Shown: positions 32,101 through 43,015 of the stretch, one piece after another | How the letters are laid out: the number at the start of each line of letters is the position of its first letter | Position numbering within the stretch: the first letter of the stretch is position 1 | Assembly: GCA_947652605.1 (NCBI GenBank) | Contig: OX393580.1 | Location: forward strand, 21,534,159 to 21,598,158 | Source of the DNA: Elmis aenea | Taxonomy: Eukaryota; Arthropoda; Insecta; Coleoptera; Elmidae | Direction: 5' to 3' | Length of the DNA: 64,000 nucleotides | Translations under genes and position numbers: made by a program | The notes under the pieces: generated by a model | Database searches by the model: none | What the model saw: the letters and a program-made list of their open reading frames with translations, nothing else | What the model was told of the DNA's origin: nothing

Positions 32101-35100
32101 GGTTTATCTTTAAAGCGGTTTTAATATTATGTAAAACTAATTGTCACGTAGTTTTTGTAGATCCTCCAGATGAAGACTGGATAGAGTGCAAAAAGTGTAA
32201 AGTATGGTGGGCATGATGCTTGTTCAGCATATGAAGGTGGCGGCGATTTTATATGCGATTATTGTTGGTTCGTCATCTTACCCCATATTGTTCGTCATCT
32301 TACCCTGGTAATGGGGTAAGATGACGAACACTTACCAAAAAGTTTAAACTAAAAATATAGCTGCTTGACTTTGTTTAAGTTCTTTATTGAATCATAGTTA
32401 CGTTGTGTTACATGTTACCTTTCTGAATAAAAATGACAATAGTATCTTCTGGGTGTATGTTTTTCCCAAACCAATTTTTTTCTTAACTTCGTCAACTTGC
32501 CCCGGCCTCCCTTACTTTTAGGATTTTTTTCTTTCCAGTGCGTCCTAAGTATTTTAGCAGTTGGGAATCTAATTCATCTTCTCCGGCAGCTTTTTCTATT
32601 TTCAATTTGTCGGGTGCTTTCTGTTATTCTGTTTCTGTTATACCTAATTTCACTTATTTCTTGTATTTGGTTTAAGTTCATAGTTTCTTCACTTTTTATA
32701 TCCTCCTTTTGCTCATGCCTTTCATTGTTGAGTAATTCGTAAAAGTATTCTTCTCACCTATCCATAATATCTTTTCCGTTAGTTATTAGTTGTCCGTTTC
32801 GATCTTTTATAGATTTTACTTTGGCTTCTGGTCTATTGCTCATACTTTTAAGTGCCTTATAGAAAAGTTTGTTATCGTTGCTGTTCTCTTCAAGCCCAAA
32901 TTCATTCTAAGGTTTTTCTTTGGCTTCTTTAACCAGGTTCTTAACTTTATTTCTTTGTTCTTTATATACCTCATAGTGTTGCTGGGTTTTACTCTGTAGG
33001 TATATGAATTTTCCATACTTTTTTGTTTGTTTTACCTCTTGCTTAATATCTTCACTCCACCAGCTCTTATTTTTGTTGTTGTTTCTTTTCTTTATTAGAC
33101 CACACATTTCTGTTGCTACATTTGTGATCATTTGTTTAAACTTTTCCCATATATGATTTACATTTTTATCTTGCCCTATTGTGCTAAGACATTCTATGTT
33201 TTTATCAACTTCCCTTGAATGTTTTTCTTTTAATTCATTATTTCTTAATTTGTGACTTCTAATTTTACTCTTGGTTTCAGTACTTATAGGGTTTTGGTTT
33301 ATTTCTTTGTTTCTGGCTTGTCTGAATTTAGCCTTTAGAAAATAGTGGTTACTGCCGATTTCGTAGCCTCTTTTAACTCTCACTTCTTTTAAATCCCTCT
33401 TATTTCCTCTTGATGTTGCTACATATTCTATAATTGACTTTTCGTTTCTTTGCAGTACTTCTCTTGTAAAAAATCACAATAATATCAAATAAATACTGAA
33501 AATGACAGCAGTCGCATGTAGGATAGGTCCTTAGTGAGCTGCTGAGCTTTATAACTGTTTATAACAGAACTATAACTAAAGAGTGTTTCAACAAAAGAAA
33601 GTTTTTATTTGACAGCTGTCATCTATATAGTAGAGTAGTGGAATGTATCATGTACAATAAATTGTACACAATCGCAGAACGCATATAAATCCTTAAATTT
33701 TATGACGAAAATTTATGTTCTGTCACGAGTACACTTCGCAAAATTTGTGAATTTTTCCCCGATATTCGTGTACCAAGTGAAACCGCTATTCGGAGCCTAA
33801 TAAAAAAATTTAAAGAGATCGTTTTACCTACTATAAAATCTAAGGACGCCAAAGCGCACTCGGGTATGCTGTTCAATCGAAAATATTCCCGCAATGAGTA
33901 AAAGTGTCGAAGAAGGCCCAAACACCTCAATTCTTTGAGAACGATGCTGGGAGCTGGAAGGGATGTTTCGGTCAATGGAGTGCGCTATAAGGACATGTTG
34001 ACCAACTTTCTGTAACCCGAGTTGAAAAATAAGGATATAGCGAACCTTTGCCTTCAACAAGATAATTCCACGTGCCATACAAGTGGCGTAACAATCACTT
34101 TATTGCGTTCCAAGTTCCCAGGTCGTTTGATTTCGATAAATGGCGACATCAATTGGCCATTAAGATCATGCGATTTGAGACCACTAGAGTTTTTTTTATT
34201 TGGGTCTATAATAAAGTAACTATCTATGCCAATAATTCACAGTCAATTCACCCTCTCAAAGTCAATATCAAAGCCGCTATTACTGAGATGGAGCCGAATC
34301 TTTGCATAAAAATCAAAAACTTTAAGAAAATGGTGGCGGTTGGTGATAAAAAGCGAGGCGGCCATTTGGATAATGTGCTATTCTAAACATAAACTATGTG
34401 TCTCTATTCTACAAGGAAATTTTAAAAAAAGGTTTATCGTAATTTTTTGAAATCTTATTTAAAAAAACAAGTCTTACATGTCTTGTTTAAACAACCTTTA
34501 GTATTTTGGATTTAAATTTATTTTTAAGTTTACCAAAAAAAGGAACTGAAAAATACATTTAAAAATAATACACCCATTTAAAGGACAGTTGAGAAATATA
34601 GTGTTTTGGCAGGACAAAAGAATTGCAAGGGGCGCAAATTAATATGGAAAAGGGGGACGCAATAAAATTAAATATAGAAAAAGGGGCGCTGACATAAAAA
34701 GTTGAGAAACACTGCTTTAGGTTTTTATAAGGAATACTTACCTATGCAGTTTCTTGGTCCTGCGCTAAATGGGATGTAACTAAATCGATTTATTTTTACG
34801 ATATTATCAGGATTAAATCTTTCAGGATCAAATTTTTCTGGTTCCGAAAAAATATTTGGATTTCGGTGTATTGCGAACGTAAAAAGTATGATGTTTAGGA
34901 ACTTTGGCAAAATTCCATCATCTGAAATAAATATACGATATACACTTGTATTTGCTTTTTGCAAAAGACCACAAAAATCCTCTCTCGAATAATTTCATGG
35001 CGAACACAGACTTAACTCAAAAAATTTGAAATCAAACTGCACGTATTTAGATAGATAACATAAATTATTTGATTGTTACACGAAAAAGGCGGAAATACTC

Positions 35101-38100
35101 TGAAGCTTTAATAAAACTATGTATTTTGAAAAGCAAAATTTAGTTTTCTACTTACAAAATTTTGTTGATTTATCCACAAATCGTCCAATTACAGGCACAG
35201 GTGGATAAAGGCGTAATGATTCTTTAATCACCATCTCTAGATACTTCATATTTTGGAGGTCCGTGTATGTTACTGCTACTGTTCTGTTAAAATCGAATAT
35301 ACTGTTAAGTTCGTCGACAACTTTTTGCTGAAATATAATTATTATACAATTAAATTTAGTTTCTTATTCTGATTAACAACAAACCTGTATATCAGGATTA
35401 TTTGCCAGGCAAAATAATGTAAAACTGATAGCGGTGGCTGTGGTATCATGACCCTAAAATTATTATTATTTTGTATTAAAAATTATGGAAACTTAGTCTT
35501 TTTTTCATGATTAGGTAGATTACTGAATCATTTACTTTCATACAGGGATGCGCAAAAGTATGGAAACCAACAAATATCTAGAACACTATTAAAAATATTT
35601 CAATGAAATTTGGTATCTGACCGTTATCGTATATTCCGGATTCGATAAAAATATTGAGGTTGTGATACGACTTCCGGTTCAACCGGAAACGGACTCAAAC
35701 TTTGAAATTTTAAATGGAACACCCTGTATATTTTTATATTTTGGGATTCCTCTTTAAATTTACTTCAAAAAATGTTTGAGGTTGTATGGGGCTTAAGTCG
35801 GCCGTTTTCGTTAAAATCACATTTTTATGAAAATTTTGAGCTATACAGCATTGTTAAAAATTTTCAACATTTAAGAACTTTAAAATTGCAAGTAATTTTT
35901 TTTTAAAGTTTATGTTGACAATAAGCTTACTAACACTTTGCACAGCGTACATTTAAAAAATATTATACAGGGCGTTTTTTACGCTTGTTCAAACTTGTAC
36001 AACTTTAAACATCGATAACTCATTTTTCTTAAATACAACACCCTGTATATTTTTACACATTCTTATAGAAAATTTAATTCTCCTGTTTTTCACCTAAAAT
36101 TGATATTTTCCGAGATATCGCGATTTTATTGTTAATTATTAGGGCAACGTAATATTTTCAAGTAGGCTATGAAGAAAGACAGTGTTAATTTAAACAATTG
36201 AAAGAAAAAAAACAAGAAAGTTATAAATTTATCTTTTCCGTACAAATTTTTGACATTTTGGTTAACGAATTTTACCATTATTACTTTTGAATTAAGATTT
36301 TTTTAAATTATTTATGCATTTTTTTGTTGGACCAGTGTGATGACTGATGACAAATACTAAATCCTACAAACTATTTTTTGCGTGTTTACAATACGACTTT
36401 TGGTTTAACCGACCCAACCCTAACCTTTTTTTAAATTTAAACATAAGGCAGGTCAGTTATTATTTTTTTTAATCAGCGTTTTTTTTTTCGCGTACCTAAT
36501 ACTTTATCTATTGGTTTTATTATGACTTTGTAAACCATCAAACTCAATTGTATGAACAATATTTTGGGCCTGATAAGGACCGATTAATTTTTGCCAAGTC
36601 GTGTGATACGAAGCGCTCAAGGTTTCTTCTCGGTCTTCTTGGGCAAGAGGACGCAGAACAGAAAATATTGCGGATTTATAAAAATTAACAAAATAGGGAA
36701 TACAAAAATTTAATGGATACGATGCTCGAAATGACCATCATTTACTTCTTGGCAGTAGGCTAACCTATGCCGAAATTCCGTAAGAATGTTTAAAACCACA
36801 TCTGGCGAGATTCTTCCAAGATCTTTTGTTATTCGGTTTCTCAGTTCGCCTAAATCACCAAGTGGATGTGCATAAACATTAGATTTTAAAAGTCCCCAAA
36901 AAAAGAAATCTAATGGAGTTAAATTCGTTAACAAAAATGTCAAAAATTTGTACGGAAAAGATAAATTTATAAGTTTCTTCTTTTTTTTTTCTTTCAATTG
37001 TTTAAATTAACACTGTCTTTCCTCATAGCCTACTTGAAAATATTACGTTGCCCTAATAATTAACAATAAAATCGCGATATCTCGGAATATATCAATTTTA
37101 GGTGAAAAACAGCCTTTATGTTTTCGAAGAAGAATTAAATTTTCTATAAGAATGTGTAAAAATATACAGGGTGTTGTATTAAAGAAAAATGAGTTATCGA
37201 TGTTTAAAGTTGTACAAGTTTGAACAAGCGTAAAAAACGCCCTGTATAATATTTTTTAAATGTACGTTGTGCAAAGTGTTAGTAAGCCTATTGTCAACAT
37301 AAACTTAAAAAAAAAATTACTTGCAATTTCAAAGTTCTTAAATGTTGAAAATTTTTAACAATGCTGTATAGCTCAAAATTTTCATAAAAATGTGATTTAA
37401 ACGAAAACGGTCGACTTAAGCCCCATACAACCTCAAACATTTTTTGAAGTAAATTTAAAGAGGAATCCAAAAATATAAAAATATACAGGGTGTTCCATTT
37501 AAAATTTCAAAGTTTGAGTCCGTTTCCGGTTGAACCGGAAGTCGTATCACAACCTCAATATTTTTATCGAATCCGGAATATACGATAACGGTCAAATACC
37601 AAATTTCATTGAAATATTTTTAATAGTGTTCTAGATATTTGTTTGTTTCCATACTTTTGCGCATCCCTGTATATTGCTTTTTTTATTTACACAAAACGTT
37701 GATAATTTTTTTCGTACCGCAAATAAAAACGTATGAACTTCGTCTTGAATTTCTGCATTCGTAAGTGGTCGTCCATCGACTGTTGCCCTAAGAAGTAAAT
37801 CTAAAAACGCGAATTTTTGTTTTTCATTTAAATTCTCACGACTGTCTGAAGCAGAGCAGTTCAGTAACTTTTTTCTTTTGTCTTCGATAATTGATTCGGT
37901 GAATCCGTGAAGTATTTTTAGAGCTTTGGTTTCTCTGCCGTAATCACTTGTAAAGCGATAAAAAATATCCATCGTCTTTAATGGAGACAATGATCTTACT
38001 ACTAATATTCTGCACATTTCTTTTACACTTAGTACGTAAGCAGAATCAGATTTTTCTTGTGCGTTTACAGTTGTACCCATGGCTGTTTCTAAAATTAAAA

Positions 38101-39926
38101 ATGATGCATAGCGAATTACTAAAGTGGATTAAAAACAATTAAATAAAGAATCAAGTTTCTTTCCTGCTACAGTAACTTCTGCAACTTATTTCGTAAAATT
38201 CGTCTGTGAGTGTAACACTTACCACAAATAATATCAAGAGCAGCTAAATCTATGTACTTATACACGTCAAAAGAGTCTGAGTCCACTTCTTGATATAGCT
38301 TGTCTATTAATACATTACCGGCGGACTCAAAAGCACCAATAAACTTTTCTAAAATGCTAAAATGGAAAGCCGGGGTCAATATTTTCCTATGCTTTTTCCA
38401 TTTCGTACCTACAGGAAAAGTAATCGAATTAAGCCACATGTTTTCCTAAAGAGATTTTTTAAATTTAAGCAGTTTCATAAATAGTTTTTAAACAATTTAA
38501 TCGTGGATTCAATTTAATTTTCTTTAAAGATAATAAACAAGATAGGAAGATAAGTCAATGTTGATCCGTACCACAGAATTGTTCAAACATATTACAGAGA
38601 TTATGAACAACTTAAAGAAATTAACCTGCAGGGCAAATAATGGTTTATTTTGCTCAAAAAACTCATACAAATATGATGAATGATACAAATATCTGTAAGT
38701 TTTCAGGAAGAGTCTCTTTCTAAAGCAAATCTGTTCCAAGAATAAGTTCAGTTAAAAATTGTTTATCGGTTTAAAAAAAAAAGTATCTTTTATAAAATTT
38801 CTAGATGAGTTATCAGGAACAAATATTATTAACAAAACAAAGTTAATGGTTTCAATGGAAATTATTCAGTACCTACCATCAAAAATTTGCAAAATTTAAC
38901 TGCATAAATTGCAGAATATAAAGAACACTAAGAAACTAAGATCGAAAAAAATCTTAAGTTCTACAAAACAATGACGATACCCTGTGGAATATACAGGGTG
39001 TCCAGTTTAAAATGATGTACATGGGTATCTCGGAAATCTTTAGAAATCGGTTAAATGGGGAAAAAGTTGAGCAATTACATGCGTAACAAAAATCCAGTTT
39101 TACATTTCCAATAATTCATCCTGGTACGTAGTACCACGATGAAAACGAAAAATGTACATTTTTTAAAACCTCTATTATTACCTTTATTTGAAAAGATTTG
39201 TGCGCCAAATTTTCTGGATCGGAGAAGTAACGAATAAGGGTTTTACAAATCTCATTAAAAAGATTCTAGCCCTACTATGTTTAGCGCGGTCATACGGACC
39301 ACCCTGTATATTATTGTTTAATTATTGATAATCTGCACGCGTCCGCAATATAATTAATATAAATAAAGTACATAGCGATTAATTTCCATAGATGTACAGT
39401 TGTGTCTAGAATACATGAGTATTTTTGTTAAAAACGATTGTGTTTAAGTCACAGCTTTTCTTAATTCTAGATATTTATCTTACCTGAAGCTGTCAGCAAG
39501 CCAGTACCCAACCACCTATTAAAAAAACCGTAATTCGTGGACTTTTTTAAAAGTTTAGTCGATTGCAATAAATATTCTATAAATCTGTAATTAGATACCA
39601 ATAAAAGAGCAGCAGGGCCGACTGAAAAAAATATCACATCCCCATACTTTTTTTCCAGATTCATAAAGGTGGGCAGAATTTCTAAAAAAGTTATGTTTAT
39701 AAACTCGTGAGATATTCTGTAGTATAAAGTATGGTAATGCAACCATGAATGTTAAATTGGAAAAGTATTTACCTGCAGTTGAGGTACTAAATTCCAAAAC
39801 ACTACCTATAATAGGAATAGGATAGGGTCCACGATATTTTAGAAGAAATAGCTTAGAACCCACCACAGAGACAGACCACGTCAGAACCAACCAAATGAAA
39901 ATACCACCGATTATGATGTCTAACAT
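29141..39926 (-). CDS. Cytochrome P450 A, CYP4 clan
   Basis: Eight exons, in gene order: 39773-39926, 39484-39681, 38223-38408, 37718-38088, 35385-35453, 35156-35327, 34742-34921 and 29141-29304. They join without a stop to 497 aa. Visible: N-terminal membrane anchor (about 4-24) and hinge [11 protein letters not shown]; helix C WKKHR; I-helix AGHDTT; ExxR as [15 protein letters not shown]; heme loop [10 protein letters not shown] with the Cys thiolate. It is an ER-anchored monooxygenase. CYP4-clan enzymes typically act on fatty acids, hydrocarbons, hormones or xenobiotics; the substrate cannot be told. The I-helix Glu that CYP4 enzymes use to bind heme covalently is Ala here. Exon 3 starts at GTACGAAATGG, since the acceptor further upstream gives a stop. 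The last intron (29305-34741) is swollen by a 4.5-kb hAT and a foldback; introns 2 and 4 hold other elements. The gene looks intact. Confidence 0.9.
29455..29802. mobile_element. Foldback MITE with TAGGCATAATGTGAAATCCGGC-type ends
   Basis: TAGGCATAATGTGAAATCCG at 29455 is mirrored exactly at 29783-29802. A second nested pair, GCCGGCAAAACGAGCA and TGCTCGTTTTGCCGGC, lies just inside. CTAACCTGACC-like blocks pair near the centre (about 29620-29680). No target duplication is obvious. It sits in the last intron of P450 A. Confidence 0.7.
31379..32502. mobile_element. DNA element with reiterated GGTAAGATGACGAA motifs, inserted in the LINE
   Basis: The motif GGGGTAAGATGACGAAC or close forms occurs at 31379, 31399, 31616, 31629 and, inverted and direct, at 32268-32331; a degraded inverse copy lies at 32482-32500. 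It interrupts the LINE frame, so it is a later insertion. Inside is a strong near-palindrome (31740-32150). The class is unknown. Confidence 0.55.
31740..32150. repeat. Nested near-palindrome with GGCCGTTGCTAAGG core
   Basis: Outer pair: TTTTTGTGCGATCG (31768-31781) with CGATCGCACAAAAA; AACTACGTGACA pairs with TGTCACGTAGTT. Inner pair: GCATTACCGGCC (31876) with GGCCGGTAATGC (about 31982), enclosing CTTAGCAACGG/CCGTTGCTAAG and AAAGTTACTTTT-like repeats. It is a foldback inside the 31379-32502 element. Confidence 0.65.
33580..34440 (+). mobile_element. Mariner/IS630-like transposase remnant
   Basis: Around 33690-33835 the plus strand reads [20 protein letters not shown], an N-terminal helix-turn-helix block. 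At 34040-34386, in shifting frames, are [37 protein letters not shown] and [14 protein letters not shown], then GGHLDNVLF. These match the DD(E/D) C-terminal half of insect mariner-type transposases (QQDNATCHT, NWPPRSCDLTPLDFF). Frameshifts and deletions between the blocks show it is dead. It is nested in the hAT. Confidence 0.8.
35543..37669 (-). mobile_element. TA-flanked foldback with mariner-like transposase remnant, P450 A intron 4
   Basis: The left end CAGGGATGCGCAAAAGTATG is mirrored at 37650-37669 and both abut TA. The arms run about 640 bp, to 36180 and from 37020. In the centre, minus strand 36997-36713, [20 protein letters not shown] continues to [15 protein letters not shown], the C-terminal part of a Tc1/mariner-superfamily transposase. 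The upstream catalytic part is missing. Inner copies of ACACCCTGTATATTTTTA and a CCGGTTCAACCGG palindrome lie in the arms. Confidence 0.8.
38994..39306. mobile_element. TA-flanked element, family E, P450 A intron 2
   Basis: Ends CAGGGTGTCCAGTTTAAAAT and ...GTCATACGGACCACCCTG abut TA on both sides. The terminal 8 bp are inverted, but the arms diverge further in, so this is a MITE rather than a full foldback. No frame. Confidence 0.6.
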
Positions 39927-42900
39927 AATTATAAAGTGTGCTAGTAACTCAAGTTATATTTGAATAATGACCACTTAATTCGGTATATTTTGACATACAA
40001 CATTACGAATAAGATGACCTTGGTCGCACGCCGCATTGGTTTATCTAAACAACAATTTTGAATCGTTGCAGATAAGCAAAGATCGCATGCAATTTTTTTT
40101 TTGAGGTTTTATAACATAAATATGTGTGTAAATTTAAGTAGAAAATCTTGTCGCAAAAATTGTTGGTTGAAACTTAGTTAAATCTCTGAAGATCGTTTAA
40201 TAAGTAGTAATTTGCAACGACACCGGAAGGTACAAGAAGATTCTATTAGCAAGAGGAAGAAGAGAAAATTTGGCTTCACCTTCTTACTTTCGTTTCAAAT
40301 TGTTACAGGAAGTTGTAAATTTTAACTAACATTTTAAAGTAAACTCTATAGTACATCAAAAGACGACGAATTGTAGAAAAATGGTTTGCCTTAAATATTT
40401 CTTTGCCAGCTATAAACACTAACCCAGTCATGAGAAAAGCATATGTATTTCTTATAATGTCATACTAAAATAACCTCCTGATGGCTAACTACTTCTCGGC
40501 CAACAATTTTGCACAAAGATTTTTAACTTAGAATTATTTAAGGAAGATGGCTCCATTAAAGTTGTTCATTAACTTTTACTTGATTTTAACTTAACGAAAC
40601 ATGTTTTTAACGATCTAAATATTCCTTTTAATTAGGTTTTTCGAATGTACAAGATTGATACAGATTTAGGGGGTGAAATTCTAACAAGGGCGTGTCACGA
40701 TACGTTGTCGCTAGAATTTGATTAAGGCTGTGTTTATTGCATCAAGGACATCAAAACTAAATAAATGTTTTCCAGAGTTATACGTGCCATTGGCCATTTG
40801 GAAAAATAGGGGAAAACTGAAAAATTGTTATAAAAAGGTTGTTTTTGCGATCGCGTTGGCCATGAAACCATCAGAGACAAAATCGAAATTCTCCTATTTA
40901 CCAATGCGCGCATACTTTGCAAGTAAAATGGTGCAGTTTTTGAAAAAATCTTAAACGGTTCCGGAGAAAAACGTCAAAGGCCTTTCTTTATAGCTTTAGA
41001 AAGACAACAATATTTCTGCTAATCGAGCATTACAAAATTGTGGAAATGTAGAAGTCCCACAGTTTTAAAAGCGCTACTCTACAGATAAGGGGACAATATT
41101 ACCTTAATTTGTGTAAGCTGTTTTTTAAAAAGCATATTTTAATTATCGTTTTAGTTTAACCCTGACATTCTCCAACTATATGACTGCAATGTTAAAAAAC
41201 AATAATATTTGTATTGTCTCATAAGAAGATTTAAACTAATCGTGTCGCCAATTTGTTTTAGTAAAACAACATAATGTTGATATGGAATTGTTTAAAATTT
41301 TATTATCAAAACTCCGGGCATTTAACTTTAGGAGCGGAAAAATATGTTTTCGTCTTGTCTTTAGCTTCTCCGGGAAGTCGCACTCTCCGAGTATACTTAC
41401 TAAGGCCTATACCCTTACATAACGGATCATCGCATCTTGCCATTGCCCCAAATAGTGTAACATCTCATATAATAAGGTGCTAATTACATGTTCGCAACTA
41501 TAATTTATTCCATTAAATATTTATTTACGTTAACGGTTGATTTTAGACATACACATTTTGAAAGAAAAAACTTTTTATACAGGGTGTCACACAAAAAACG
41601 CCGCAAGCTGTAACTCCGTTGTTTGTGGTCCGATTTTGATGAACAAAAATGTAAATGAAATGACTCCTCAAATCTATAAAGTGAATTGGATTTCAATTTG
41701 TTTCAAGTTTAACTTAAATGTCAAACGATAGTCAATTTTTTTTTCCAAAGGGCACCATCTATTTTTTTTTTTGTTAAATCTGGTAGACATTTTTTTTTCT
41801 GAATTCAATGATGTAATAAGTTAATTTTAGTGCTTAACTAATAAGAAATAAAAAATAAAAGTTTAACTTCATGAGTTAGGTTTTACAAAATTTTCAAGCG
41901 TGCCGTGGAAAACAAAAAATCCTAATGAACAAATGCCATTTAAATACCACACTGACGTTTAAATAACATTTGTTGATTAAGATTTTTTTGTTTTCCACGG
42001 CACGCTTGAAAATTTTGTGAAACCTAACCTATTTTAATTAAACTTTTATTTTTTATTTCTTATTAGTTTAGCACTAAAATTAACTTATGATTACATCATT
42101 GAATTCAGAAAAAAATGTCTACTGGATTTAGTAAAAAAATAGATAGTACCATTTGGAAAAAAAATTGACTATCGTTTGACATTTAAGTTGAACTTGAAAA
42201 AAATTGAAATCCAATCATTTTATTTACTTTTTTGTTCATCAAAATCGGACCACAAACAACGGAGTTACAGCTTGCGGCGTTTTTTGTGTGACACCCTGTA
42301 TATGTACATATGTACTTAAAAATATGTTCAAATAATGTAGCTAATGACCACAATCAGCTTTTGTATAAAACTTTTTTGTACATCTTTATTATTATCAGAG
42401 ATATGGAATTATTTGTCTTGACTGGAATTCACTCAATAAAATTCAACCAATGACGGAGTTAATTTCAGGCATCCCGAAAATAAACTAGTTTGTTTTCTAG
42501 GATGCATCGCGGTGAACTGCTAAACTATGAAGCACCAGTTTGTATGGATTTGTTTTTACCTCGCCGTACGGCGCGAGCATTGTGGCGAGATTAAATGCCT
42601 CACTATGAACTAGGCCTAATCCACTCCGAGGAATCAGATTCCCGAAATGAATTTTCTACACAAGCATTCCATGTACTCGCCACGTGTCTCTTATCCAACA
42701 ATATAGGGCGATTTTATTTAATATACGTATAACAGTTCTTTAAAAAAATTTTTTTTAAAGAGTTGTATTTAATGTAAAGAAAACTGTGGTGCAACAAAAA
42801 TAAATTTTATTCAATTATAATACATAATTTATGAATAAAAAAGATCTCAACAAGAAGTCTAAACAAATATACATATAATATCTACATGTATCTGCATATC

Positions 42901-43015
42901 ACCAGTACCTACGTAAATTATAACTAAAAAATTTAAAATGGACTTGTATAAGTGTGCGACTACTTAAAAAAAAATATATGGTTTTAAGTGCAGAAAATTA
43001 AAACATGAGGTTCAA
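39927..43015. other. Intergenic region between P450 A (start) and P450 B (end)
   Basis: It contains the putative promoter of P450 A just above 39926, for which no clear TATA box was recognised, and the foldback at 41580-42298. The rest is AT-rich without a supported gene. The short frames at 40718-40954 and 41274-41483 show no family signature. Confidence 0.45.
41580..42298. mobile_element. TA-flanked foldback, family F
   Basis: The left end CAGGGTGTCACACAAAAAAC is mirrored at 42298, both abutting TA. The arms stay complementary for about 350 bp (GCCGCAAGCTGTAACTCCG, later CGTGCCGTGGAAAACAAAAA and its mirror), meeting near 41940. It is among the best-preserved foldbacks here. No coding capacity. 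Confidence 0.8.

Larger units (their letters stand above)
30291..33470 (-). mobile_element. Decayed non-LTR retrotransposon (RTE-like), interrupted
   Basis: Minus strand. At 33383-32907 is the region linking endonuclease and RT ([20 protein letters not shown], then [15 protein letters not shown]). At about 30757-30507 is the RT core with [15 protein letters not shown] and the downstream [22 protein letters not shown]-type microsatellite at 30300-30320 would be the 3' tail, as in RTE-like elements. An insertion at about 31379-32502 splits it. Many frameshifts; dead. It lies inside the hAT. Confidence 0.75.
30179..34714. mobile_element. 4.5-kb hAT element in the last intron of P450 A
   Basis: The exact 8-bp target duplication CTTTAGGT lies at 30171-30178 and 34715-34722. 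Ends are CAGTGATTCTCAACC and GGTTGAGAAACACTG-like (34700-34714), a classic hAT terminus. G-rich subterminal blocks (AGGGGG, AAGGGGCGC) follow inside. No hAT transposase frame was recognised. Instead the interior is filled by a LINE remnant, a GTAAGATGACGA repeat and a mariner remnant. Confidence 0.85.

Noticed and set aside
30373..33000. Several hydrophobic plus-strand frames resembling membrane proteins
   Set aside because: They are the antisense of the minus-strand LINE remnant, where RT motifs are recognisable.
37631..38080. Reading exon 4 of P450 A through to the in-frame stop at 37631
   Set aside because: The frame after 37718 has no P450 similarity, GCG|GTACG is a donor at the same position as in genes B and C, and the GHDTT exon follows in phase.
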